In this document: positions 15,120 through 23,553 of the stretch, one piece after another | How the letters are laid out: each line of letters begins with the position of its first letter | How positions within the stretch are numbered: the stretch's first letter is position 1 | Assembly (NCBI RefSeq): GCF_004134825.1 | Contig: NZ_SDPN01000005.1 | Coordinates: 92,386-156,385 of the forward strand | Direction of reading: 5' to 3' | Length of the DNA: 64,000 nucleotides | From: Agromyces albus | GTDB lineage: Bacteria; Actinomycetota; Actinomycetes; Actinomycetales; Microbacteriaceae | The notes under the pieces: generated by a model | Told to the model about the DNA's origin: nothing | What the model saw: the letters and a program-made list of their open reading frames with translations, nothing else | Database searches by the model: none | Translations under genes and position numbers: made by a program

Positions 15120-16895
15120 ATGGCCAGCACCACGAGCACGCGAACGCGCACGAAGAATCCGGATGTCGCGGCATCCGTCGAGCTCACCGAAAGCGGCATG
15201 ACGCACCGGCAGGTGCTCTCCGCACTCTCGGGCCTGCTGCTCGGCATGTTCGTGTCGATGATCGCGACGACGGTGGTCGGCACCTCGCTGCCGCTCATCA
15301 TCGCCGACCTCGAGGGCGACCAGGCGTCGTTCACGTGGGTGGTCACGGCGACGCTGCTCGCGACGACGGTGTCGACGCCGATCTGGGGCAAGCTCGCCGA
15401 CCTCTTCAATCGCAAGCTGCTGCTGCAGCTCGCGCTCGTGATCTTCGTCGTGGCGTCGGCGATCGCCGGCTTCTCTCAAGACCCGGGCATGCTCATCACG
15501 ATGCGCGTGTTCCAGGGCCTCGGCGCCGGCGGCCTCGCCGCGCTCAGCCAGATCGTGATGGCCGACATCATCAGCCCGCGTGAGCGCGGCAGGTACGCGG
15601 GCCTCTTCGGAGCGGTCATGGCCGTGGCGACCGTCGGCGGACCGTTGCTCGGCGGCGTCATCACCGACACGCTCGGCTGGCGGTGGAACTTCTTCGTCGG
15701 GCTCCCGATCGCCATCGTCGCCCTCGTCCTGCTGCAGCGCACCCTGCACCTGCCGAAGCGCCCGAAGACCAAGGTCTCGATCGACTACCTCGGCATCGTG
15801 CTCATCACCGCCGGCGTCTCGCTGCTGCTGCTCTGGGTGAGCTTCGCGGGGCAGCAGTTCGAGTGGAACTCGCAGCAGAGCTACCTGATGGTCGGCGGCG
15901 CCGCCGTGCTGCTGCTCGCGGCCGTCTTGGTCGAGCTCAAGGCGAAGGAGCCCGTCATCCCGCTCGGGCTCTTCAAGAACCGCACGTTCACGCTCTCGGT
16001 CATCGCGAGCCTCTCGGTGGGCGTCGCGATGTTCGGCACGGCGGTGTTCCTCAGCCAGTACATGCAGCTCGCGCGCGGCGCGACTCCCACCGAGTCGGGC
16101 CTGCTCACCATCCCGATGATGGCAGGGCTGCTCATCGCCTCCACCGTGGTCGGCGGTCTCATCAGCCGGCGCGGCAAGTGGAAGGCGTACATGATCACCG
16201 GCGCCGCGCTCGTCGTCGCCGGCAGCCTGCTGCTCTCGCGACTGCACTACGACACCGACTTCTGGTACGTGGGCATCTCGATGTTCGTGCTCGGCGCGGG
16301 CGTCGGAATGGTGATGCAGAACCTCGTGCTCGTCGTGCAGAACACCGCCGAGGTGAAGCACCTCGGCGTCGCCACGAGCGCCGTCACGTTCTTCCGCAGC
16401 CTCGGCGGCACGGTCGGCGTCGCCGTCATGGGCTCCGTGCTCGGCACGATCGTCGCCGAGCAGATCAAGACCGGCGTCGGCACGCTCGAGCCCGAGCAGC
16501 AGGCCGTCGCCGCCCAGACCCTCGGCTCCGGCACCATCCCGACCATCAGCGCGCTGCCCGACTACCTGCGCGTCGTCGTCGAGTCGGCGTACGGCACCGG
16601 CGTCGGCAACGTCTTCCTCGTGGCCGTGCCGCTCGCGATCGTCACGCTCATCGCGGTGATCTTCCTGCCCAACAGCGATCTCGGCACGCTGAGCGCCGTG
16701 CAGCGCGCGAAGGCCGAGGCGCGCCATCACCGCGAGGTCGAGGACGCGGAGGATGCCGCGATCGATGTCGCCACGGCATCCGTCGCCCTCGCTCCGGTCG
16801 GCCTCGCGCACCCCGCCGGCGACCGCGCTGCCGGCAGCGAGCGCGACGGCGCGAACCGCGACGCCGGCCGTTCCGCCGGATCGCGCGACGAATAG
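15120..16895 (+). CDS. MFS multidrug efflux transporter, DHA2 (EmrB/QacA) family
   Basis: 591 residues with about 14 hydrophobic segments starting near residue 36. The DHA2 motif in segment 1 (MFVSMIATTVVGTSLPLI) and motif A-like loop (GKLADLFNRKLLL) are visible. It has an acidic, Ala-rich cytoplasmic tail of about 60 residues. It exports drugs or toxic metabolites with protons; substrate unknown. It is followed 9 bp later by a MarR gene, and the promoter carries an inverted-repeat operator over its -10 box, so it is most likely de-repressed when MarR binds a ligand. Confidence 0.93.
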   Translation: MASTTSTRTRTKNPDVAASVELTESGMTHRQVLSALSGLLLGMFVSMIATTVVGTSLPLIIADLEGDQASFTWVVTATLLATTVSTPIWGKLADLFNRKLLLQLALVIFVVASAIAGFSQDPGMLITMRVFQGLGAGGLAALSQIVMADIISPRERGRYAGLFGAVMAVATVGGPLLGGVITDTLGWRWNFFVGLPIAIVALVLLQRTLHLPKRPKTKVSIDYLGIVLITAGVSLLLLWVSFAGQQFEWNSQQSYLMVGGAAVLLLAAVLVELKAKEPVIPLGLFKNRTFTLSVIASLSVGVAMFGTAVFLSQYMQLARGATPTESGLLTIPMMAGLLIASTVVGGLISRRGKWKAYMITGAALVVAGSLLLSRLHYDTDFWYVGISMFVLGAGVGMVMQNLVLVVQNTAEVKHLGVATSAVTFFRSLGGTVGVAVMGSVLGTIVAEQIKTGVGTLEPEQQAVAAQTLGSGTIPTISALPDYLRVVVESAYGTGVGNVFLVAVPLAIVTLIAVIFLPNSDLGTLSAVQRAKAEARHHREVEDAEDAAIDVATASVALAPVGLAHPAGDRAAGSERDGANRDAGRSAGSRDE

Positions 16896-16904
16896 GATGC
16901 CCGC

Positions 16905-17414
16905 ATGACCGCCACCGCACCGTCGGCCGCCCGCACGGCCACCGACACCGAGATCGCCGCGGTCGAGGAGCAGCTCCGGCTGCTGTTCGTGCGCGTGCGA
17001 GCGGTGTGGAAGGAGGCCGCGGCCGCGGTGCACCCTGAGCTGCAGCCCGTGGGCTACAAGATCCTCGTCACCGTCGCGCGCCGTGGTCCAATGCAGCCCG
17101 GCGCGCTCGCCGACCATCTCGTGATCGACAAGAGCGTCGTCAGCCGTCAGATGAAGCACCTCGAGTCCCTCGGTCTCGCCGAGGTGCGCGTCGACCCGGC
17201 CGACGGGCGCGCCCGCATCCTCGAGGCCACACCGGCGGCGGTCGAGACCGTCAGCCAGCGGGGATCGCGGATGCAGCAGCAGCTCTACGCGCAGTTGCGC
17301 ACGTGGCCCGGGCACGACGTCGACGAGCTCGCGCGACTGCTCGGCCGGCTCACGTCAGAGGTCGTCGGGCCCGCCGCGGACTCGCCGCAGGATCGCGCCG
17401 ACGCGCTGGAGTGA
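16905..17414 (+). CDS. MarR-family transcriptional regulator
   Basis: 169 residues. The winged helix-turn-helix (MQPGALADHLVIDKSVVSRQMKHLESLGLAEVRVDPADGR, split here by the usual wing) occupies about residues 60-110, with dimerisation helices at both ends. ATG at 16905 has no Shine-Dalgarno but lies 6 nt after TAGGAT (16893-16898), so besides readthrough from the MFS gene it may have its own leaderless promoter. Probable repressor of the preceding efflux gene. Confidence 0.92.
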   Translation: MTATAPSAARTATDTEIAAVEEQLRLLFVRVRAVWKEAAAAVHPELQPVGYKILVTVARRGPMQPGALADHLVIDKSVVSRQMKHLESLGLAEVRVDPADGRARILEATPAAVETVSQRGSRMQQQLYAQLRTWPGHDVDELARLLGRLTSEVVGPAADSPQDRADALE

Positions 17415-17498
17415 CCGTGTTCGCGCAGAGGCTCTGATCCGCACCACTCAGCCGGAACACCATCACTCCAGCGCGATGCGAGCGCGAGCCGGCCGGCC

Positions 17499-19049
17499 TC
17501 AGCGAGCGGGTTCCGCCTCCGCGCCGGCCGGGGCGGCGGGCAACCGCACCGTGAAGCGCGTCGAACCGGGCTCGCTCACGACGCCGACGGTGCCGTGGTG
17601 CGCCTCGACGACGGCCCGCACGATCGCGAGGCCGAGCCCGGTGCTGCCCGCAAGCCGCGAGCGCGACGAGTCGCCGCGGGCGAAGCGTTCGAAGAGCGAC
17701 TCGGCCAGCTGCTGCGGGATGCCGGGGCCGTTGTCCTCCACCGAGAGTACGACCTCGTCGCCGTCACGATCGAGGGTCGCAACGACCTCGGTGCCCTCGG
17801 GCGTGTGGATGCGCGCGTTCGCGAGCAGGTTCGACACCACCTGGCGCAAGCGCGGCTCGTCGCCCATCACGTGCGGGGCGGCATCCGGCATCCGCACCTC
17901 CCAGTCATGATCGGGGCCGGCTGCCTGCGCGTCGCCGACCGCCTCGCCGACGATGCGGCCGAGGTCGACGGGCTGCGACGCGAGCTCGCGTCCCTCGTCG
18001 AGGCGGGCGAGCAGCAGCAGGTCCTCGACGAGCTCCGTCATGCGCACTGACTCCGACTCGATGCGGCCGATCGCGTGGATCACGTCGGGCGGCAGGTCGC
18101 GACCGTGCATCCTCGTGAGCTCGGCGTAGCCGCGGATCGACGCGAGCGGTGTGCGCAACTCGTGGCTCGCGTCGGCGACGAAGCGGCGCACCTTCTGCTC
18201 ACTGTGCTCACGGGCGGTGAGGGCGGATGCCACGTGGCCGAGCATGCGGTTGAACGCCGTGCCGAGCCGGCCGACCTCGGTGACCTCGTCGGCCTCGGCC
18301 ACACGCTCGGTCAGATCGACGTCGCCCCGGTCGAGCGGCAGTTCCGAGACGGCTTTGGCGGTCGCGGTCACGCGGCCCAGAGGCGCGAGCGCCCGGCTCA
18401 CGACGAGCCATCCGACGCCGAGCGCGAGGACGAGGCCAACGGCAGCGACGATCGCGACGGTCCACGCCAGTTGCGCTGTCTGCGTGTTGACGTCGGCCAG
18501 TGGCAGCGCGAGCACGGTGCGCACTTGAGGATGGGACTCGACGGACAACGCGCGGTACTCGCCGAGCGGGCCTGCGGCGATGGTGTGCGGCTCCCCGTCG
18601 GGCGGAACGGACGCGAGCGCCGCGATCGCAGCACCGCCCGGCTCGAGCAACTCGCCGGTCTCCGAGATGTAGGCGGCGCTGACGGTATCGCCCGCGACGA
18701 GCACACCGAGCGTCCCCACCGGCTGACCGGGCACCTGCAGGAACTCGACCACCGTCGCCCGTGGGTCGGAGGGGAAGCCCGGCGGGGCGGCCTCGGTCGC
18801 CCGCGATGCCGTCGCTCGCAGACTCATGTCGAGACGCTCGACAGAGGAGGTGTGGAAGACAAGTACGGTGGCGATGCCGATGACGGCGCTCACCGCCACC
18901 AGGAGCCCCGCGACGATCACCAGTAGCCGACGACGGAGGGTCCACGGTCGACGACGGTTCGTGGCATCCGGCACGACCGAAGAGTCGGTCTCGTGCGCTC
19001 GCGCCTCGCGTGCCGAAGCCGCGTACCCGGGTTCGCCCGGGCGCGTCAT
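17499..19049 (-). CDS. Two-component sensor histidine kinase
   Basis: 516 residues. Two membrane segments (about 40-62 and 190-212) flank an extracytoplasmic sensor of about 125 residues; HAMP follows (about 213-275). The HisKA box FVADASHELRTPLASIRGYAE holds the phospho-accepting His near residue 297. ATPase motifs are intact: N-box NLLANARIHTPEG, G1 VEDNGPGIP, F-box FERFARG, G2 GLGLAIV. Its start overlaps the stop of the response regulator gene by four bases. The membrane sensor plus the shared promoter word with the MacB-like ABC genes points to envelope stress or antimicrobial sensing, which is inference. Confidence 0.95.
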   Translation of the reverse strand: MTRPGEPGYAASAREARAHETDSSVVPDATNRRRPWTLRRRLLVIVAGLLVAVSAVIGIATVLVFHTSSVERLDMSLRATASRATEAAPPGFPSDPRATVVEFLQVPGQPVGTLGVLVAGDTVSAAYISETGELLEPGGAAIAALASVPPDGEPHTIAAGPLGEYRALSVESHPQVRTVLALPLADVNTQTAQLAWTVAIVAAVGLVLALGVGWLVVSRALAPLGRVTATAKAVSELPLDRGDVDLTERVAEADEVTEVGRLGTAFNRMLGHVASALTAREHSEQKVRRFVADASHELRTPLASIRGYAELTRMHGRDLPPDVIHAIGRIESESVRMTELVEDLLLLARLDEGRELASQPVDLGRIVGEAVGDAQAAGPDHDWEVRMPDAAPHVMGDEPRLRQVVSNLLANARIHTPEGTEVVATLDRDGDEVVLSVEDNGPGIPQQLAESLFERFARGDSSRSRLAGSTGLGLAIVRAVVEAHHGTVGVVSEPGSTRFTVRLPAAPAGAEAEPAR

Positions 19050-19789
19050 CCGGTGGCCTTCAGCATGTAGCCGGCACCGCGAACGGTGTGGATCATGGGC
19101 TCGCGGCCCGCGTCGATCTTCTTGCGCAGGTAGGAGATGTAGAGCTCGACGACCGACTCCTTGCCGCCGAAGTCGTACGACCAGACCCGGTCGAGGATCT
19201 GCGCCTTCGAGAGCACACGGCGAGGGTTGCGCATGAGGAACCGCAGCAGCTCGAACTCGGTCGCGGTGAGCTCGATCGGGGTGCCCGCCCGGGCGACCTC
19301 GTACGAGTCCTCGTCGAGCGTGAGGTCGCCGACGGTGAGCACCGGGTCCTTCGCCTGCGCGAGGGTCAGGGTCGAGCGGCGGATGAGGCCGCGCAAGCGC
19401 GCCACGACCTCCTCGAGGCTGAACGGCTTGGTCACGTAGTCGTCGCCGCCCGCCGTGAGCCCGGCGATGCGATCGTCGAGCGAGTCCTTCGCGGTGAGGA
19501 AGAGCACGGGGGTCTCGGTGCCGTCGGCGCGCACCCGCTGCAACACCTCGAGGCCGTCGATGTCGGGGAGCATGATGTCGAGCACGATCGCGTCGGGGCG
19601 GAACTCGCGGGCGACCTTCACGGCGCTGAACCCGTCGACGGCCGTGCGCACGTCCCAGCCCTCGTAGCGCAGGGCCATCTTCAGCAGCTCGGTGAGCGAG
19701 TGCTCGTCGTCGACGACGAGCACGCGCACCATCGAGCCGTCGCCCTTCGTGATCGCGGGGGCGCGGTGGGGTGCGGGGGCGTTGCTCAT
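19046..19789 (-). CDS. OmpR-family response regulator
   Basis: 247 residues. A receiver domain starts at about residue 21 (VRVLVVDDEH, acidic pair), with phospho-acceptor Asp71 in IVLDIMLPD, conserved Thr and Lys (FLTAKD, VTKPF), and a winged-helix DNA-binding domain ending in IHTVRGAGYMLK. A start at internal Met20 is possible. First gene of the two-gene operon with the kinase. CATAG repeats 11 bp apart lie 22-37 bp upstream (19811-19826), the geometry expected for tandem binding of an OmpR-type dimer, so autoregulation is likely; the same word precedes the ABC genes at 21045. Confidence 0.95.
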   Translation of the reverse strand: MSNAPAPHRAPAITKGDGSMVRVLVVDDEHSLTELLKMALRYEGWDVRTAVDGFSAVKVAREFRPDAIVLDIMLPDIDGLEVLQRVRADGTETPVLFLTAKDSLDDRIAGLTAGGDDYVTKPFSLEEVVARLRGLIRRSTLTLAQAKDPVLTVGDLTLDEDSYEVARAGTPIELTATEFELLRFLMRNPRRVLSKAQILDRVWSYDFGGKESVVELYISYLRKKIDAGREPMIHTVRGAGYMLKATG

Positions 19790-19808
19790 GCTTCCAGTAT
19801 CCGGACGG

Positions 19809-19826
19809 CGCTATGCGTTTCCTATG
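19809..19826 (-). promoter_or_regulatory. CATAG direct repeats (11-bp phase) upstream of the two-component operon
   Basis: On the minus strand CATAGGAAACGCATAGCG: two CATAG words 11 bp apart. The 14-mer GGAAACGCATAGCG recurs exactly at 20935-20948 before the ABC permease gene. Proposed response-regulator site. Confidence 0.6.
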
Positions 19827-19928
19827 AACCAGATGAGCGGATGCCGCGCGGCGGCGCCGCCGCCGCGCTCGTGGCGCCCGATGACGACGGCTTCATCCGA
19901 GGCATCCGTGCGTCGGTACCCTTGACGG

Positions 19929-20861
19929 ATGATCCGGACGAGTGACTCCCCGCGCCCGCGCACGCAGCCGAACGCACCGGCGCTCGGACTGCTGCTCGAC
20001 GTCGACGGACCCATCGCGAGCCCGGTCAGCCGCTCGATCGCGATCCCGACGATCACCCGCGATCTCGTGCGGCTCGCGGCAGCCGGCGTGCCGATCATCT
20101 TCAACACGGGTCGCTCCGAGGCGTTCCTTCGCGAGCAGGTCGTCGGGCCGCTCCTCGAGGCCGGGCTTCCCGAGCACGCGACGGTCTTCGCCGTCTGCGA
20201 GAAGGGCGCCGTCTGGTTCGAGATCACCGCCGCGGGCATGGGCGAGGTACAGGTCGCCGAGGAACTCGCCGTGCCGTCCGCATACGGCCGCGCCATCGAG
20301 ACACTCGTCGCCGAGCGCTTCGCGCAGCACGTCTTCTTCGATGAGACGAAGCGCGCGATGGTCTCGGTCGAGCAGCGTACCGAGATCACGAACGAGCAGT
20401 ACCGTCCCGTGCAGCGCGAGTTCGACGCGCTCGCGTTCGCCGAGTTCGAGCGGCACGGGCTCGGGGTCACCGACGGCGAGCGTGACGTCGCGGCATCGGA
20501 CGGGGCGGTCGACTTCCGTATCGACGCGACGATCATCTCGACCGACATCGAGTCGGTGCTGCTCGGCAAGGATCTCGGCGCGCGGCGGGCGATCGAGTGG
20601 CTCGAGCGTCACGGCACCCTGCCGATCGCGTGGCGCACCGTGGGCGATTCCCGCACGGACTACGCGATGGCGGACTGGCTGCACGAGCACGGCTTCGACG
20701 TCGCGCACGTCGACGTGCGACCGGCCGACGGCATTCCCGAGAAGCCCTACCCGGTGCTCACCGCCGACGAGCTCATCCACGACGAGGCGGGCGCCGCATT
20801 CCTCTCGCGCTGGGTCGACATGGTCGCCGGGGTCGCAGACCACGACCGCGACGTCGCATAG
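19929..20861 (+). CDS. HAD-superfamily hydrolase-like protein
   Basis: 310 residues. The N-terminal motif LLLDVDGP resembles HAD motif I (DxDGT), followed by a Cof-type motif II (IIFNTGRSE). A conserved Lys (LLGKDLGARRAIEWL) and a late acidic motif (TVGDSRTDYAMADWL) match motifs III and IV. The Cof/SPP-like arrangement suggests a phosphatase acting on a small phosphorylated metabolite. ATG at 19929 lies 6 nt after TACCCT (19917-19922), consistent with a leaderless transcript. It is divergent from the two-component operon; no CATAG site faces it. Confidence 0.8.
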   Translation: MIRTSDSPRPRTQPNAPALGLLLDVDGPIASPVSRSIAIPTITRDLVRLAAAGVPIIFNTGRSEAFLREQVVGPLLEAGLPEHATVFAVCEKGAVWFEITAAGMGEVQVAEELAVPSAYGRAIETLVAERFAQHVFFDETKRAMVSVEQRTEITNEQYRPVQREFDALAFAEFERHGLGVTDGERDVAASDGAVDFRIDATIISTDIESVLLGKDLGARRAIEWLERHGTLPIAWRTVGDSRTDYAMADWLHEHGFDVAHVDVRPADGIPEKPYPVLTADELIHDEAGAAFLSRWVDMVAGVADHDRDVA

Positions 20862-20934
20862 CGCACGGTCTTCTCGTCCGACGTCGGCAGGAGCCCGGGC
20901 GCCCGCGCCCGTCGGATGCCGCGCACACGCCTCC

Positions 20935-20979
20935 GGAAACGCATAGCGACTCCCGTGGCGCGCCATAGGGCGTGCATAG
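20935..20979 (+). promoter_or_regulatory. CATAG repeats in 11-bp phase upstream of MacB-like ABC genes
   Basis: CATAG occurs at 20942, 20964 and 20975 (spacings 22 and 11 bp). The first is embedded in GGAAACGCATAGCG (20935-20948), identical to the word upstream of the response regulator gene. The ABC permease starts at 21045. Confidence 0.6.
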
Positions 20980-21044
20980 AGCGGGCTCCTAGCGTCGCGA
21001 TCGACGCCCCGGCCGGTGCGTCGCCACCGACCCAGAGGACCATC

Positions 21045-22553
21045 ATGTTCATCACCTACCTCCGGCGCGAGCTCGCCGGGCGGCGCAGGCAGACCGCGAT
21101 CATCGCGATCGGCATGGCGCTCGCGATCGCGCTCGTCATGATCGTGAACTCCGTTTCGAGCGGCGTGCGCGACGCGCAGGCCTCAGTGCTCGAGTCCGTC
21201 TACGGCGTGGGTACCGACCTCACCGTGTCCGAAGAGCCGGCGGCGCCAGGCGAGGGCGAGGCCGCAGGCCCCGGCCGCTTCGAGTTCGGCGCCGACGCCG
21301 GCACCACCGAGGGCGAATCCACCGAAATCAGCCAGTCGCGGCTCACGGCCGGCTTCGGTGCAGCGACGTTCGACCAGTCGGCGCTCGAGACCGCGCAGGA
21401 CATCGACGGCGTGTCCGCGGCATCCGCGGCCCTCGCCCTCACGAACATGACGTTCGAGGGCGAGCTGCCCGACTTCGCGCAGCGGGTCGAGGGAGGGCCG
21501 AGCGACGAGTTCGTCGAGGGCGGCGACACTGCCGATGCGCCGACCGGCGGCTTCGACGGGGCGGGCGGCAGCGCCTTCGACGTCAACAGCTTCTCGGTGC
21601 TCGGGATCGACCCCGCGGCCGATGCGGTCGGCCCGCTCTCGTCGGTGGAGCTCGACGAGGGACGTGGGCTCGAGGCATCCGACGCAGGCCAGGCCGTTGC
21701 CGTGCTCGACGCGAGCTATGCCACGAGTGCCGAGCTCGCGGTCGGCGACACGATCGACGTGGGCGGTACCGTCTTCGAGATCGTCGGCACCGTCACCTCG
21801 ACGTCGGCCGATGCCGCGACCGCGGCCAACGTGTACATCCCGCTCGACCTCGCGCAGGAGATCGCCGGCCTCGACGGCCAGGTGAGCGACATCTACGTGC
21901 AGGCCGAGTCGGCAGACCTGATCGACGCCGTGCAGTCCGACCTCGAGGAAGCGCTGCCGGATGCCACGGTGTCGACGCAAGCCGACCTCGCCGCCTCGGT
22001 GTCGGGGTCGCTCGCGACCGCCTCGAGCCTCATCGCGAACCTCGGACTCTGGCTCTCGCTCGCGGTGCTCGCGGCGGCCTTCCTCATCGCGATCCTCTTC
22101 ACGATCCAGGGCGTCACGCGCCGCACTCGAGAGTTCGGCACGCTCAAGGCGATCGGATGGTCGAACCGGCGCATCGTCGGCCAGGTCACGGGCGAGTCGC
22201 TCGTGCAGGGACTCATCGGCGGGGCGGCGGGTCTCGCGCTCGGCCTCGCGGGCATCTGGGTCGTGAACCTCATCGCCCCGACACTCGGCGGCAGCGCCGG
22301 TGACGGTGCACAGCCCGGGGGCGTCCTCGCAGCAGGGCCGCAGGGCGGCGACGGCGCGACCACCGGCGGGCCGTTCGGCGGGCGCGTCGACACCGCGGCC
22401 GCCACCGAGGTCGTCCTGAACGCACCCGTGACCGTGAGCGTCATCGTGATCGCGATCGGGCTCGCCGTGCTCGGCGGACTGCTCGCCGGCGCCATCGGCG
22501 GATGGCGCGCCGCCCGTCTCCGCCCGGCCGAGGCGCTCCGCAGTGTCGCTTGA
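21045..22553 (+). CDS. MacB/FtsX-type ABC transporter permease
   Basis: 502 residues from ATG at 21045 (AGAGGA upstream); an in-frame start at 20916 would overlap the regulatory repeats. Four membrane segments in the MacB pattern: one near residues 18-40, a large extracytoplasmic domain (about 45-345, acidic, rich in Gly/Asp), then segments near 350-375, 400-425 and 470-490. The cytoplasmic loop TRRTREFGTLKAIGWS is the family coupling motif. It couples with the ATPase gene that follows after 31 bp. Such pairs export peptides or lipids or drive mechanotransmission; together with the two-component system a role in resistance to envelope-active compounds is plausible. Confidence 0.9.
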   Translation: MFITYLRRELAGRRRQTAIIAIGMALAIALVMIVNSVSSGVRDAQASVLESVYGVGTDLTVSEEPAAPGEGEAAGPGRFEFGADAGTTEGESTEISQSRLTAGFGAATFDQSALETAQDIDGVSAASAALALTNMTFEGELPDFAQRVEGGPSDEFVEGGDTADAPTGGFDGAGGSAFDVNSFSVLGIDPAADAVGPLSSVELDEGRGLEASDAGQAVAVLDASYATSAELAVGDTIDVGGTVFEIVGTVTSTSADAATAANVYIPLDLAQEIAGLDGQVSDIYVQAESADLIDAVQSDLEEALPDATVSTQADLAASVSGSLATASSLIANLGLWLSLAVLAAAFLIAILFTIQGVTRRTREFGTLKAIGWSNRRIVGQVTGESLVQGLIGGAAGLALGLAGIWVVNLIAPTLGGSAGDGAQPGGVLAAGPQGGDGATTGGPFGGRVDTAAATEVVLNAPVTVSVIVIAIGLAVLGGLLAGAIGGWRAARLRPAEALRSVA

Positions 22554-22584
22554 AACCCCCACCGACTTCTCGAGAGGAACCACC

Positions 22585-23253
22585 ATGTACACGCTCGAAC
22601 ACGTCTCGAAGACCTACACGCAATCGAAGCGGCGCGTCGACGCGCTGAAGGACGTGACCCTCACGATCCCGTCGGGCCAGCTCGTCGCGATCCAGGGCCC
22701 AACCGGCGGCGGCAAGTCGACGCTCCTGCAGATGCTCGGCGCGCTCGACCGGCCGAGCACCGGGAGCATCATGCTCGGTCAGTCGGAGCTCTCGCACCTG
22801 CCCGACCGCAAGCTCGGCGGCATCCGTGCCAAGGAGATCGGCTTCGTCTTCCAGGGCTTCAACCTCATCCCCACACTCACCGCCCAGGAGAACGTCGAGA
22901 CCGCGCTCGAGCCGCTCGGCGTGAGCGGGGAGGAGCGGCGGCGACGCGCCCTCGAGGCGCTCGCCTCGGTGAGCCTCGCCGATCGCGCGAGCCACGTGCC
23001 CGGCGAGCTCTCGGGCGGGCAGCAGCAGCGGGTCGCGATCGCACGTGCGCTCGTGAAGGAACCCGAGGTGCTGCTCGCCGACGAGCCCACCGGCAACCTC
23101 GACGAGGAGACCCGTGACGAGATCATGGACCTGCTCGAGGGGCTCTGGCGCGACCGGGGTCTCACGCTCGTGATCGTGACGCACGATTCCGCGATCGCGA
23201 AGCGGGCCGAGCGACGGCTGCACATCAAGAACGGCACGGTGTCCGAGCGCTGA
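22585..23253 (+). CDS. MacB/LolD-type ABC transporter ATP-binding protein
   Basis: 222 residues from ATG at 22585 (GAGAGGA upstream). Complete ATPase motifs: Walker A GPTGGGKST, Q-loop FVFQGFNLIP, signature LSGGQQQR, Walker B VLLADEPTGNLD and switch VTHD. Length and DEPTGNLD are typical of LolD/MacB ATPases. Partner of the preceding permease; expression likely shared and possibly controlled by the upstream two-component system. Confidence 0.95.
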   Translation: MYTLEHVSKTYTQSKRRVDALKDVTLTIPSGQLVAIQGPTGGGKSTLLQMLGALDRPSTGSIMLGQSELSHLPDRKLGGIRAKEIGFVFQGFNLIPTLTAQENVETALEPLGVSGEERRRRALEALASVSLADRASHVPGELSGGQQQRVAIARALVKEPEVLLADEPTGNLDEETRDEIMDLLEGLWRDRGLTLVIVTHDSAIAKRAERRLHIKNGTVSER

Positions 23254-23282
23254 GCCGGCTCGCTGTTCATTGCCGCAGAAGC

Positions 23283-23347
23283 GGCAGACCGGCACCTGAG
23301 CGTTTGGGATCGACGCTCGAAAAGCGCCCGCTCAGTGCCGGTCTGCC
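23283..23347. terminator. Long inverted repeat downstream of the ABC operon
   Basis: GGCAGACCGGCACCTGAGCG (23283-23302) pairs with the 19-nt arm at 23329-23347 apart from one bulged C, around a 26-nt loop that can itself fold (CGCTCGAAAAGCG). It begins 29 bp after the ATPase stop, so a terminator is the simplest reading. A second small hairpin (GGGTC/GACCC) follows at 23350-23365. I see no other feature in the 300-bp gap up to 23553 apart from the short upstream reading frame noted among the findings. Confidence 0.6.
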
Positions 23348-23553
23348 ATGGGTCCCCCACGACCCACAACTGTTCTAACCCGTGGTTCGAGAGGGATGAA
23401 ACCCCTTGACACGGGATGCCGCGCATGCAGGCCGACCAGCTCCGGTGGACGGTGCCGTCGTCGATCAGCCGGAAGGCGAGGCGTCGGGCGCGAGCCGCGG
23501 ACGAGTGACGCGCGCTAGGTTTGCCGGCATGGGCATACGGATGCATCAGCGAT

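Noticed and set aside
15099..17315. 738-codon open frame on the minus strand opposite the MFS and MarR genes
   Set aside because: It covers two well-supported genes antisense and shows no domain; composition is that of a shadow frame.
21045..23253. MacB-like ABC pair as a macrolide resistance determinant
   Set aside because: The family is broad and the extracytoplasmic domain is unlike MacB; only an envelope-related export role is supported.
23350..23410. Possible tRNA because of a GGTTCGAG T-loop-like segment
   Set aside because: No matching acceptor, D-arm or anticodon arm can be folded around it on either strand.
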